From CAYSBE01 sp964429245 (GTDB taxonomy: Bacteria; Bacteroidota; Bacteroidia; UKL13-3): a stretch of DNA of 25,342 nucleotides. The notes beneath the pieces were generated by a model. That model was not told where the DNA came from. It saw only the letters and a program-made list of their open reading frames with translations, and made no database searches. Made by a program: the position numbers and the translations under genes. The number at the start of each line of letters is the position of its first letter. Within the stretch, counting starts at the first letter, position 1. Location of the stretch: positions 1 through 25,342 of the forward strand of contig CAYSBE010000027.1 in assembly GCA_964429245.1 (NCBI GenBank), given 5' to 3'. Positions 1 to 8,443 of this stretch are shown in pieces.

Positions 1-10
1 GTTGTTTTGT

Positions 11-1591
11 TTATTTCTTAGTCACTTTTCGTGTTTGTATGTTTCCGTTTTCAATAACTCGAATAAAGTAGATACCTGAATTTAGTTTTTGTGTATCAAA
101 ATTGACTTTATTATCCCCTTTTTGAAGACTGATAGTTTTCTTTTCTATTGTTTTACCCATCATATCAATTAATTCAGCGGTACCTATTGATTCTACTGAC
201 GCATTGATAGCAATTTCCAAGACTTCGTTAAATGGATTAGGAGAAGTAGCAACCGGAGGAGCCATTAATTTTTGTGAAGCTACCACAACAGTTTTGCTAT
301 ATTCAAAAGCACCGTCAAAGTCTACTTGTTTTATTCTATAATAGTTGGTTATAGCCATGTTAGGGTTCTGATGTATAAATTGATAATCGTGAATTCGATT
401 ACTATTTCCTGCACCTTTTACGGTAGCTATTGATACAAAATTTTTACCATCTATGCTGTGTTCAATTGAGAAAAAGGAATTATTGGTTTCGGAAATGGTT
501 GACCAGTTTAATGCAATATTGCCACCATTGGTTCTTGCAGATATACTTCCCCAACTAACCGGAAGAGGATTAGAATTTGGGGTAAATGCAACTCCCCTAA
601 ATACCGTATTAACAGGAGCTGTATCCAGTATAATGGCAGGTGTTAATGCTCCCGTGTCTGCTATGGATAGTAGCCTGTTACGTGATGTTTCAGTTGTTGT
701 CAGAAATATTACAGGCGTTGAACCAGCCCAATTCACAGCTAAACCCCTAGCTCCAACAGTACTTCCGGGACCTGTACCTAATGTATATACTTTGGTCCAA
801 ATACCACCAGAGCGAACCCACTTCTGTATTCCACCTGCGGTATTTCCACTAATTGCTCTATCATCAGCTATATAACAAATATTGGTATCTGGGTTAAAAC
901 TGAATTGATACGAAGAAGCAGATGCACCATCACTAATAATCGAAATCATGGTGTTTCCGGAATTTGTAGGTGTCCCAGTTCCAACCATATATATACCCCT
1001 ATTAGAACCTGATCCGGTGCTCACATATAGTTGGTTTTTAAACACCCCTAAAGCTCTAAGATTTGTAAGTGTGCTTGAGATTACGGTGTCTAGGCTATTA
1101 ACTCCACCAATAATACCAGTATTCGCTCCAGCTGCATAATACTTTCCATTTGCTACCGTTGCTGACCTAATATTATTTCCAGATAAGTGAATTCTGGTAG
1201 TATCTAAAAACAACATATTTCCGTTGCCTAAAACACTGACCATTTTTCTAGCGATGTTTGCAGAAGTTGTGCTATTAATACTTGCTATTCCTGTAGTGGT
1301 ATCATAACCTGGTATTACAATCATATTGTAGTCTGACGAATTTGAAATAAGTCCTTCAGAACCGGCAGTTCCACTATTAGTAATTCGATTTACACCTGTT
1401 GTATCAAGTATTTTTATAAATCCTTGGGTTCCTGTGTAAGTATATTCAACAAGTCGAAGTACATTACTGGCATTGGTAAGTGCGGCTGCACCATTACCTG
1501 TACGCAGTACAACAATTCGATTTGGTGTAAACTGTGCAAATAGTGAAATTGATAAAGCCAATAAGCTAGTAAATAGTATGTGTTTTTTCAT
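11..1591 (-). CDS. T9SS-exported protein with type A sorting domain
   Basis: A 526-aa secreted protein of unknown specific role. A signal peptide is visible at residues 1-19 (MKKHILF start, hydrophobic core, LFAQ end). Residues about 25-350 are rich in Gly, Thr, Ser and Asn with short strand-like units, which suggests a beta-propeller-like domain, but no family is recognised. Residues about 351-440 look like the fibronectin-III-like module common just before Bacteroidota sorting domains (LNWSTISETNNSFFSIEHS, then YYRIKQVDFDGAFEYS). From residue 450 (SPNPFNE) to the C-terminus is a type A T9SS sorting domain, with ELIDMMGK, LNSGIYFIRV and a terminal KVTKK. Established knowledge: such domains direct export across the outer membrane by T9SS and are cleaved. 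It lies 64 bp downstream of the TonB-dependent receptor gene on the same strand, so co-transcription is possible. Export is well supported; function is not. Confidence 0.88.
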   Translation of the reverse strand: MKKHILFTSLLALSISLFAQFTPNRIVVLRTGNGAAALTNASNVLRLVEYTYTGTQGFIKILDTTGVNRITNSGTAGSEGLISNSSDYNMIVIPGYDTTTGIASINSTTSANIARKMVSVLGNGNMLFLDTTRIHLSGNNIRSATVANGKYYAAGANTGIIGGVNSLDTVISSTLTNLRALGVFKNQLYVSTGSGSNRGIYMVGTGTPTNSGNTMISIISDGASASSYQFSFNPDTNICYIADDRAISGNTAGGIQKWVRSGGIWTKVYTLGTGPGSTVGARGLAVNWAGSTPVIFLTTTETSRNRLLSIADTGALTPAIILDTAPVNTVFRGVAFTPNSNPLPVSWGSISARTNGGNIALNWSTISETNNSFFSIEHSIDGKNFVSIATVKGAGNSNRIHDYQFIHQNPNMAITNYYRIKQVDFDGAFEYSKTVVVASQKLMAPPVATSPNPFNEVLEIAINASVESIGTAELIDMMGKTIEKKTISLQKGDNKVNFDTQKLNSGIYFIRVIENGNIQTRKVTKK

Positions 1592-1655
1592 ATATGATTT
1601 ATTACGACAATGTTAGTATTAAGAAACTTTAAGAACATTAAATTAATATTAATTT

Positions 1656-4493
1656 TTAGAATTTTATTGCCACACCCAACATAATATGTCGTTGAGGCAA
1701 GTAACGAGCGGGGTTTTCTGGAGATGGGCCTTGATTTCCTAAACGAGGGTCACGAAAACGAGGATCGGTCCAAGTATCCGGTACATTTTGCCCAAATTGA
1801 TAGGCTGTTCCTGTAACAGGATTAATGATGGCTGCATTTTGGTTATCAAATAGGTTGGTAATTTGCAAGTTGAATGAAAGGCTCGTGCGGCCAACTTTCC
1901 ACCATTTTGTAAAAGTAAAATCTGCCCAAAACCAATATTCCCCAATTTCGCTCCATCGAGCATCTGGGTTTGTGTTCTGAACATAAATTGGTCGTCCGGT
2001 ATTTACATCTGTTCGGTCGTAAATAAATGGCGTGTACCTGACGCCTGAGCGCCAAACAGTTTCGAAATAAAAACTCATATTATTTAACCACGGCAAATTG
2101 AACAATCCCCTTTTTGTTGCAATCTTAAATGTATGATTTGTTTTAAAATCAAGGGGCACATCCCACGGCAAGTAAAATTCCCTTGTATCTTCAACTGCAC
2201 CACTAGCCAACAAATCTTTAATTTTTTCATTGGCACTTGCACTTTGGCCGGTTGTAACCATATATGTGATAGATGCCTGTCCATTATACCAATTTTTAAT
2301 CCTTTTGATATAACTCATTTCCAAGCCTCTTGCCCTAGCATAATCGCTATTTATTCTTATGGTTCTACTAATTTCTCTTCCGGTTCCATCTTTTATAAGA
2401 ACTGAAGTGGTGGTAATGAAATCGTACTTATCTTTCCAAAAAGCGGTAAGCGTAAAAGCATCATTGCTGGTAATTTGTGTTTTCAATCCTATTTCATATG
2501 ATATATCCACTTCGGGATTCAGGTCGGGATTTCCCACATTGGCAATGACTGAGCGGTCTTGATAAAATGGGTTTAATCCGGGATAAATGAACGATGGATG
2601 GGGCAAAATGGTTGTATGACCGTAGTTGAAAAATAGCATTTGGTTTTCGCGAATAGGAAAAGAAGCTGCAATTTTTGGCAATAACCTAAACTTGTACCTC
2701 AAATTACCAATTTTTACTGAATTGTCTTGATAGCTTTCTCTAAGTTCATCGCGTATGGGCGCTTGCGGATTGAGTACCGCATCATCCACATATTTCCCCG
2801 GTGCCCAATATTCCAATCGGGCACCAATGCTAGCAATAAGTCCTTTGTAACGAATTTGATCGGTTACGTAGAAACCTCCACGCTGCGGACTTACCTTCCA
2901 CACATCACTTTGCTGACCCAACCTGAATGTTTGTGATTGCTCCCCGTTGGCAAGAGGGATCGGGGCGCCAATCCATGGTCTAATCACGTCAATCCATTGC
3001 ATTTCTTGAAATTTAAGTTCAAATCCACCAACAATTTTGTTCAACGAATTTTTACTGGTAAGGGTACCCTCTGATTTCAAGGTGTATTCTTCAAAATAAT
3101 GGTCGTGCCAAAGTGTAGCTATACCTCCATTATTGTAGAATCCATTTGGCAAGTTAACAAATGAAACGCTATCATTGGGATTAAAATAAGAACCCGGAAG
3201 AAGGTTAATGGATTGTGGGTCAAACACCTGATCTACGGAAGAGGGACGCCAATATCTGCCATTTGCATCGGCACGAAGTCTTACGAAGAATCTTGATAAT
3301 AGAACGTTGTAAGTAAACCTTTTATTCAAGTTGTGCTTCCAATCTACGGACGTCATATATGCATCATGCGTAAATGTATTGGCATTACCCATTTGTTCGC
3401 TAAACAAATATTGATACCCAGGTTGGAATGGCAAGTCATTTCCAAAAATACGCAACATATTCACATCCTGATTGATTGTGGTAGATCGCAATTGAGAGAA
3501 AGTAAGCACTTTACCGCCTGTGAAAAAATAATTGAATTTAGCAAAGGCACTCCATTTGTTATCCTGATATGGCGACCAAGCAGTATTTGGGTAAAGAGAT
3601 GAAATGACTTGATCGGCAGGATTCTTATAAAACTCATCTGTAAAGGCACCTCTTAATGCGATAGAAAATTTAAGTTTGTTGTTAAGTTTCTTTTTAAATA
3701 ATGGCCCATTTAAGTTCAGTTCAGCCACTTGGGTATTCCAAGTACTGTTCCATGTTTCATTAAATCCAAAATTATCTCGTTTGTAACTGGCAGCTATTTC
3801 AAATTTATCGCCTCCGTTTCGGGTTTTTGTTCTAATTACACCTGATGTTGCATCCCCCACATCTGCTCCTACTCCACCTGTAGTGATTTCAATTTCATTG
3901 ATGGCATTTGAACCAATATCCAATCCAAATCCGGTTCCGGCCATGGGATCGGTAACCCTTACCCCATCAATAAATACTCCCGTTTCGTATGTACGACTTC
4001 CCCTAATGCTTACCCCTGCAGGTGATTGGATAACACCGGGTTGGGTATTTACTATTTGCTGAAGCTGACGTGCAGGTGCAAGTTCAATCACATCTTGAGA
4101 AATGGTGCTGACCGATGCTGATTTTTCAATGTCAATAATTGGTTTTTTTCCAATAATCACGACATCTTCCATAGTAAATGATGTAGGGGTCAATTCAATT
4201 TGTAATGCTTTTTCTTCGCCTGCTTTTAGTTTAATTGCTGTAAGTAAGACTTTGGCATAACCTATATAGGAAACTTCAATGTCATATGTTCCCGGCTTAA
4301 TGTTACGGATAATGAACTTACCATTTTCATCAGATGCAGCACCAAGTGACGTACCTTTTATGATGACGCTGACGCCAATCAAATCAGTTCCTTCTTTTTT
4401 ATCCTTAACAGTACCTTGCAGCGTAGCTGTTGTTACCTGAGCCGAAACGGACAAAGTAAACATACATAATAACAGGATAAATATTTTTTGCAT
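1656..4493 (-). CDS. TonB-dependent receptor with carboxypeptidase-regulatory-like N-terminal domain
   Basis: A 945-aa outer-membrane transporter, normal length for the family. A signal peptide ends near residue 18 (VSAQ). Residues about 22-110 form the carboxypeptidase-regulatory-like beta-sandwich (TLQGTVKDKKEGTDLIGVSV, then SDENGKFIIRNIKPGTYDI). The plug domain follows at about 115-225, with SIRGSRTYETGVFIDGVRV and EIEITTGGVGADVGDATSG. The rest is the 22-stranded barrel, ending in the expected aromatic residue (GVAIKF). No SusD-like partner is adjacent, so this is not a classical polysaccharide-utilisation pair, and the substrate cannot be read from the sequence. The only same-strand neighbour is the T9SS-exported protein downstream. 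Its promoter region is shared with divergent odhB. Family assignment is firm; ligand unknown. Confidence 0.95.
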   Translation of the reverse strand: MQKIFILLLCMFTLSVSAQVTTATLQGTVKDKKEGTDLIGVSVIIKGTSLGAASDENGKFIIRNIKPGTYDIEVSYIGYAKVLLTAIKLKAGEEKALQIELTPTSFTMEDVVIIGKKPIIDIEKSASVSTISQDVIELAPARQLQQIVNTQPGVIQSPAGVSIRGSRTYETGVFIDGVRVTDPMAGTGFGLDIGSNAINEIEITTGGVGADVGDATSGVIRTKTRNGGDKFEIAASYKRDNFGFNETWNSTWNTQVAELNLNGPLFKKKLNNKLKFSIALRGAFTDEFYKNPADQVISSLYPNTAWSPYQDNKWSAFAKFNYFFTGGKVLTFSQLRSTTINQDVNMLRIFGNDLPFQPGYQYLFSEQMGNANTFTHDAYMTSVDWKHNLNKRFTYNVLLSRFFVRLRADANGRYWRPSSVDQVFDPQSINLLPGSYFNPNDSVSFVNLPNGFYNNGGIATLWHDHYFEEYTLKSEGTLTSKNSLNKIVGGFELKFQEMQWIDVIRPWIGAPIPLANGEQSQTFRLGQQSDVWKVSPQRGGFYVTDQIRYKGLIASIGARLEYWAPGKYVDDAVLNPQAPIRDELRESYQDNSVKIGNLRYKFRLLPKIAASFPIRENQMLFFNYGHTTILPHPSFIYPGLNPFYQDRSVIANVGNPDLNPEVDISYEIGLKTQITSNDAFTLTAFWKDKYDFITTTSVLIKDGTGREISRTIRINSDYARARGLEMSYIKRIKNWYNGQASITYMVTTGQSASANEKIKDLLASGAVEDTREFYLPWDVPLDFKTNHTFKIATKRGLFNLPWLNNMSFYFETVWRSGVRYTPFIYDRTDVNTGRPIYVQNTNPDARWSEIGEYWFWADFTFTKWWKVGRTSLSFNLQITNLFDNQNAAIINPVTGTAYQFGQNVPDTWTDPRFRDPRLGNQGPSPENPARYLPQRHIMLGVAIKF

Positions 4494-4516
4494 TTCTTGC
4501 TGCGCAAATTGTGCGG

Positions 4517-4546
4517 CAAAATAGATTTTTCATTTGAGTTGCAAAA
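4517..4546 (-). promoter_or_regulatory. Candidate promoter of the TonB-dependent receptor gene
   Basis: Read on the minus strand, TTTTG (4546-4542) is followed after 18 nt by TATTTTG (4523-4517), 23 nt before the receptor start codon. This resembles the Bacteroidota sigma-ABfr promoter (TTTG at -33, TAnnTTTG at -7), although the -7 element is one base short of the exact spacing. Inferred from pattern only. Confidence 0.4.
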
Positions 4547-4687
4547 CGTTCGTTTATTATGATTTTATGAACAATGTGGAATGACTGTTTGCGCATTTCA
4601 GGTATCAAAAAAGGTCGTAATTCAGGCGAACAATACCCAAAGAATGGAAATAGCACAAACTTTCCAAGCATTTTTAAAGCCAATTCA

Positions 4688-4695
4688 TACATTTG
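4688..4695 (+). promoter_or_regulatory. -7 promoter element of odhB
   Basis: TACATTTG is an exact match to the Bacteroidota -7 consensus TAnnTTTG and ends 26 nt before the ATG at 4722. Its position argues against the longer in-frame start at 4581, which would lie upstream of the transcription start. Confidence 0.6.
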
Positions 4696-4721
4696 CACAA
4701 CTTTTAACCATTACATTTTTT

Positions 4722-5942
4722 ATGTCATTAGAAATTAAAGTACCTACCGTAGGCGAATCAATCAGTGAAGTGACCATAGCCCGTTGGAATAAAAAAACCG
4801 GAGATTATGTAGAAATGGATGAGTTGCTTTGCGAGTTGGAAAGTGACAAAGCCACTTTTGAGCTAAATGCAGAAGCAGCCGGAGTGCTAACCACTGTTGG
4901 CAATGAAGGCGACACGATAAAAGTGGGTGATTTGATTGCAAAAATAGATACATCTGCAGCAAAACCTGCCGGCAGCAGTAAGCCCGCTGAAACCAAAAAG
5001 GCAGAAGCTCCTGCTCCTACAGCAAAGGCAGAAACAAAAACCGAAATAACCGAAAGTTATGCAACCGGAACACCAAGTCCTGCTGCAGCAAAAATACTTA
5101 CCGAAAAGGGGATCGAATCCAAAGATGTTGTGGGTACGGGAAAAGATGGACGAATTACCAAAGCCGATGCCATAGCTGCCGAGTTAAAAACAACACGAAA
5201 CGAAAGTAAAACCAGAAATGAGCGTACTGAAAAGATGACCTCGTTGCGCAAAACGGTTTCACGAAGATTGGTTGCTGTGAAAAACGAAACAGCCATGCTC
5301 ACTACTTTCAATGAAGTGGACATGAAACCCATTATGGATTTACGTGCGCAATACAAAACAAACTTTAAAGATACACATGGCGTAAACTTGGGATTTATGA
5401 GCTTTTTCACCAAGGCAGTTTGTGTGGCACTTAAACAATACCCTGCAGTAAATGCCTATATCAATGGCGAAGAAATTATTTACCATGACTATTGTGATAT
5501 ATCTATTGCAGTTAGCGCTCCTAAAGGATTGGTGGTGCCTGTTATTCGCAACGCTGAAGCTATGTCGTTAGCTGAAATAGAAAAATCAGTTGCTGCACTT
5601 GCAGGAAAAGCACGAGACAATAAACTTACATTGGAAGAAATGACCGGTGGTACATTTACCATCACCAATGGTGGCGTTTTTGGTAGTATGATGAGTACCC
5701 CAATCATCAATGCACCGCAATCAGCTATTTTGGGTATGCATAATATTGTAGAAAGACCTGTGGCCCGAGAGGGACAGGTTGTTATTAGGCCAATGATGTA
5801 CTTGGCTTTAAGTTATGACCACCGCATCATTGATGGCAGGGAATCAGTAGGATTTTTGGTGAAAGTAAAGCAATGCCTAGAAAATCCGGTACTGCTTTTA
5901 ACCGAAGGCAACGACCCAAATAAAATGGTTTTGGGGCTATAA
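4722..5942 (+). CDS. odhB: 2-oxoglutarate dehydrogenase E2, dihydrolipoyllysine succinyltransferase
   Basis: E2 core of the 2-oxoglutarate dehydrogenase complex: it passes the succinyl group from the lipoyl arm to CoA in the TCA cycle. The protein is 406 aa from the chosen start. Residues 2-77 are one lipoyl domain, with the lipoylated lysine at K43 in LESDKATFE. An Ala/Pro/Lys-rich linker follows. The peripheral-subunit-binding domain is at about 113-150 (SPAAAKILTEKGI, GTGKDGRITKADA). The catalytic acyltransferase domain ends with the active-site motif HRIIDG at 367-372. The frame is open back to 4581, but family members begin as here (MSLEIKVPTVGESISE), and a perfect -7 promoter element sits between the two starts. 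The E1 gene is not adjacent; the E3 gene (lpdA) is in this window at 13218-14618. A strong terminator follows, so the gene looks monocistronic. Confidence 0.95.
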   Translation: MSLEIKVPTVGESISEVTIARWNKKTGDYVEMDELLCELESDKATFELNAEAAGVLTTVGNEGDTIKVGDLIAKIDTSAAKPAGSSKPAETKKAEAPAPTAKAETKTEITESYATGTPSPAAAKILTEKGIESKDVVGTGKDGRITKADAIAAELKTTRNESKTRNERTEKMTSLRKTVSRRLVAVKNETAMLTTFNEVDMKPIMDLRAQYKTNFKDTHGVNLGFMSFFTKAVCVALKQYPAVNAYINGEEIIYHDYCDISIAVSAPKGLVVPVIRNAEAMSLAEIEKSVAALAGKARDNKLTLEEMTGGTFTITNGGVFGSMMSTPIINAPQSAILGMHNIVERPVAREGQVVIRPMMYLALSYDHRIIDGRESVGFLVKVKQCLENPVLLLTEGNDPNKMVLGL

Positions 5943-5960
5943 ATTTTTTATACTTCCCCA

Positions 5961-5989
5961 AAAAAAGACCGCTTGATGCGGTCTTTTTT
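5961..5989 (+). terminator. Rho-independent terminator after odhB
   Basis: A perfect 12-bp stem (AAAAAAGACCGC / GCGGTCTTTTTT) closes a 5-nt loop TTGAT and ends in a T run, 18 nt past the odhB stop. The A run on the left arm means it could also work in the other direction. Confidence 0.9.
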
Positions 5990-6384
5990 TATTTATACAA
6001 TTGCGTCTCTTTTGTTTTGGCTTATTTAAAATTGTATTTACATCTCCGAGTATAAAAATATGCTTGTGAAGTACCGAAATAAGACGTTGTAATTCTACAG
6101 CAAATAAGCATTTTCTATTTGTACATTACATGTTAAGTATGAATTGCTATGTAGTATCATTCAAGAGAACGTGCCGTCCGTTAGCAAATGTTTTTGAAGC
6201 TTAGTCGACATACGGCTTTGCGGGAGAGGCTATCAGCGAGAACTGGGGTACTTAAGAATTAGTACCACGCGAAAGGATTTGCTTCGCTTAACTGCGTACC
6301 GAACTATCGGTATGCATCGCAACTGAGGTAATCACACGGACGAAACGTTCGATATCTATCAGACCGCGACAACGGGGCGCATTG
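5990..6384. other. Gene-free region carrying repeat copy 1
   Basis: I find no coding sequence in these 395 bp between the odhB terminator and the convergent zeta-like gene. The first part, to about 6170, is AT-rich and featureless. From about 6172 the composition becomes distinctly more GC-rich than the flanks. This GC-rich part contains a 10-bp sequence (TGCCGTCCGT, 6172-6181) present in inverted orientation at 7469-7478, and then the repeat copy described separately. Confidence 0.6.
6209..6346 (+). repeat. Structured direct repeat, copy 1 (left flank of the zeta/glycine-zipper unit)
   Basis: The core at 6263-6346 (84 bp) matches 7514-7597 at 76 of 84 positions by direct count, same orientation, with no gaps. 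A further 17-bp block at 6209-6225 matches 7477-7493 at 14 of 17. The core contains a 9-bp stem with loop ACTA (GCGTACCGA / TCGGTATGC, one G-T pair) at 6294-6315, so the element may fold as single-stranded DNA or RNA. It lies 38 bp past the zeta-like stop codon. Function and family unknown to me. Confidence 0.85.
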
Positions 6385-7119
6385 TTATTCCGGCATAAAC
6401 AAATATTTTACCGCCCATGCGGTTAAGTCTTCCGGTCTATTTAATTTCACTTGATTACCATCCGTTATTTCTGCAATAAATCTTGCTCTATCTTTTGAGT
6501 TATCAAATATAAATGCCCTATTAGTAGACTTTACCGCTGAACGAAGATTGCCTAAGCTTTTATAATATCGTTTTTCTATAGTAGCAGAATCAACTCCATG
6601 ACCATGCTGTTTAACCCTAACTTGAACCCTATTGATATTTATTGCGGGATCAACAGTTGCGATGTAATATAAATAAACTCGATAGCCCTTAGATTGCGCA
6701 AGTTTTAAGAAGTCAACTTTGCCCGGATGACTCATTACGGTTTCATACGTAAATGATATATCGTTTTCCAACAACATCTGCCTAATGAATTCGGCAAGGT
6801 CTGCGGCTAAGTATGAATCAATAATGGAATTTACAGTAAATACATTATCCGACACATGAACTTTTTCCCATAAACCAAGCTCATTTCGTTTTACAGGAGA
6901 AAATTTACTATCCCTAAAGAAATTTCGAATTTGCTCGTTGCTTACAGTCAATTGAAATGTAGCAAAATCCAATTGTTTATCCATCTCGAGTGCAACCTGA
7001 ATATCGTCTGCATTCACATATACACCCAAATTTACTTTGTTAGCTAGCATTTCTTTAAAAATTGTGGTTTTACCTGATCCGTTAGGACCCGCAAATACCC
7101 GCATTCGTTTGCTAGCCAT
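6385..7119 (-). CDS. Zeta-toxin-like P-loop kinase
   Basis: A 244-aa P-loop protein of the zeta toxin / predicted ABC-type ATPase (COG4185-like) group. The Walker A motif GPNGSGKT is at 11-18. NADD at 36-39 supplies the acidic residue that in zeta toxins follows the first strand pair. YETVMSH at 125-131 matches the zeta E-T motif. An Arg/His segment at 163-175 (NRVQVRVKQHGHG) followed by a conserved RY (184-185) fits the lid arginines. Established knowledge: characterised zeta toxins phosphorylate UDP-amino sugars and block cell-wall synthesis, while this broader branch is mostly uncharacterised. No epsilon-type antitoxin is present. Instead the gene starts 3 nt after the stop of a glycine-zipper small-protein gene, so the two form one operon. 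The unit lies between two direct repeats, which suggests transfer as a unit. Fold assignment is strong; toxin activity and substrate are inference. Confidence 0.85.
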   Translation of the reverse strand: MASKRMRVFAGPNGSGKTTIFKEMLANKVNLGVYVNADDIQVALEMDKQLDFATFQLTVSNEQIRNFFRDSKFSPVKRNELGLWEKVHVSDNVFTVNSIIDSYLAADLAEFIRQMLLENDISFTYETVMSHPGKVDFLKLAQSKGYRVYLYYIATVDPAININRVQVRVKQHGHGVDSATIEKRYYKSLGNLRSAVKSTNRAFIFDNSKDRARFIAEITDGNQVKLNRPEDLTAWAVKYLFMPE

Positions 7120-7122
7120 AAG

Positions 7123-7416
7123 TTAATTCAGAATGAATTCCTGTGGCAGCAATTTCTTCGGCTGTTCTATATCTTTCAAAAATACTTTTTTACCAGTTGC
7201 ATCAACTGCGTAAAGTTTTCCATTTTCTTCAACCAATACAGGCAACCCGGTTTCCTTAGCTGCTTTATTTGCTTTTAATGTAGCGTTAACTGCTGCACCC
7301 AACATGGCTCCAATCATGGCTCCTTCTTCTTTGTCTTTCGACAATAAGGCTCCTAATAAGGCTCCTATAACTCCGCCTTTTATCAAGTCCTCAATTGTTG
7401 AATTGTTGTTAACCAT
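7123..7416 (-). CDS. Glycine-zipper small protein, partner of the zeta-like kinase
   Basis: A 97-aa protein that I recognise only as a type often found beside zeta-like kinases. After a short polar start (MVNNNSTIEDLIK), residues 14-50 carry two Gly/Ala-rich zipper segments, GGVIGALLGALLS and GAMIGAMLGAAVNATLKAN, joined by a charged turn KDKEEG. These could form a membrane-inserting helical hairpin or an oligomerising helix pair. Residues about 58-97 are soluble-looking, with a beta-rich piece (LPVLVEENGKLYAVDATGKK) and a conserved-looking end (KKLLPQEFILN). There is no signal peptide. It is first in a two-gene operon, 3 nt ahead of the kinase. Possible roles are antitoxin or membrane anchor for the kinase; neither is shown. 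It is also enclosed by the direct repeats. Confidence 0.8.
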   Translation of the reverse strand: MVNNNSTIEDLIKGGVIGALLGALLSKDKEEGAMIGAMLGAAVNATLKANKAAKETGLPVLVEENGKLYAVDATGKKVFLKDIEQPKKLLPQEFILN

Positions 7417-7476
7417 ATTACGAAGGTAATAATTTTATCGAGTTTTATTTTGATACAAACCAATACTTACGGACGG

Positions 7477-7597
7477 CATACCGCCATGCGGGATCGAAGT
7501 GCATTATTATAATTACCACGCGAAAGGATTAGCTCCGCTGAACTGCTTACCGAACTATCGATACGCGTGGCAACTGAGGTAATCACACGGACGAAAC
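7477..7597 (+). repeat. Structured direct repeat, copy 2 (right flank of the zeta/glycine-zipper unit)
   Basis: Second copy of the element at 6209-6346, in the same orientation. The 84-bp core is at 7514-7597 and the accessory 17-bp block at 7477-7493. In this copy a longer-range stem is possible: CCACGCG (7516-7522) with CGCGTGG (7564-7570). The ACTA-loop stem is weaker than in copy 1, with two mismatches. Immediately left, ACGGACGGCA (7469-7478) is the inverted partner of the sequence at 6172-6181. The surrounding 7417-7655 is otherwise without a gene. Confidence 0.85.
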
Positions 7598-7655
7598 TTC
7601 CGCGTGAACGGGAGGGTACTATATGAATACTAGAAGCGCAAACATATAAAATCTT

Positions 7656-8375
7656 TCATTTGACAATTGTTCTTGCTGCTATTATACTTATATCAACTCT
7701 ATCATTTGCACTAAGTTCCGCTTCAGTACATTTTTTCCCAGTGCAATCGTTAATTAATTTATAATGAGATTGTGCCTTTGTTATGAATACACAATTAAAA
7801 GTCCGAACCCGAAGATATTCTGCCACTGATTTTGCTCTTAATTCTGACAAATCAAAATTCAACTTTTCATTTTTACTTGCTCTTGTATTACCTCGAACTT
7901 CAAATACAAGTATGTATTTATATGATGCAACAGCATTACAAAAAGAATCCAAAACAACTTTAATACTATCAGTAAGAACACTACTCGCTTTCTCAAAGTA
8001 AACTCGATTAAATGCAGAAAATGCAGGTTCTTTATAAACAACAATTTCTTCACTATAAAGAGATACTCTTTGAATATTTGAATTCAACAAAATGTAAACT
8101 GACTCACTATCGAAATAGTCTTCTCGCAATGACATTAACTCATAAACCTTATTCTCTGGTAACAAAACTCTTGTATATCCAATACTATCAACAGGAAGAT
8201 AGATTCCGATGTTACTTGAAGTATCTCTAATGTATACATATGCATTCTGAACAGGCAATTTATCCCTACTATCAACAACATTGATTTCCAAAGGAAGATA
8301 ACCCGTGCGCATAACATGTTGAGCAGATACGGTATTAATTAATATATAAAAAAATAATATTAATCTGACGTGCAT
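7656..8375 (-). CDS. OmpA-like cell-envelope protein
   Basis: A 239-aa exported protein. Residues 1-18 are a signal peptide (MHVRLILFFYILINTVSAQ). Residues about 28-105 resemble a small beta-sandwich of the carboxypeptidase-regulatory type (PLEINVVDSRDKLPVQNAYV). Residues about 115-235 look like a divergent OmpA C-terminal domain: VYFEKASSVLTDSIKVVLDS is the first strand-helix unit, NFDLSELRAKSVAEYL matches the family's peptidoglycan-binding segment, and NDRVDISI stands for the usual RRVEI strand. Established knowledge: OmpA-like domains bind peptidoglycan and tie the envelope to the wall. The gene stands alone between the repeat-flanked zeta unit and the icmF fragment and looks more AT-rich than the metabolic genes around it, in keeping with an acquired islet gene. 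The OmpA assignment is by motif only. Confidence 0.75.
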   Translation of the reverse strand: MHVRLILFFYILINTVSAQHVMRTGYLPLEINVVDSRDKLPVQNAYVYIRDTSSNIGIYLPVDSIGYTRVLLPENKVYELMSLREDYFDSESVYILLNSNIQRVSLYSEEIVVYKEPAFSAFNRVYFEKASSVLTDSIKVVLDSFCNAVASYKYILVFEVRGNTRASKNEKLNFDLSELRAKSVAEYLRVRTFNCVFITKAQSHYKLINDCTGKKCTEAELSANDRVDISIIAARTIVK

Positions 8376-8443
8376 ATCAATTTTTCTATTCTATTCTTCC
8401 GTAACATGTCTTGACCTATTATTTGAAGACGGTTAGAGTATCA

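Noticed and set aside
453..1139. Plus-strand ORFs opposite the T9SS protein gene
   Set aside because: They are antisense shadows of a well-supported coding frame with signal peptide and sorting domain, and show no domain of their own.
4581..4721. Longer N-terminus for odhB
   Set aside because: The extra 47 residues have no family similarity, and the exact -7 promoter element at 4688-4695 lies inside them.
6172..7597. Integron attC sites around the zeta unit
   Set aside because: The repeats do not show paired RYYYAAC / GTTRRRY ends that I can place, and there is no integron integrase in the window. Only a loose analogy remains.
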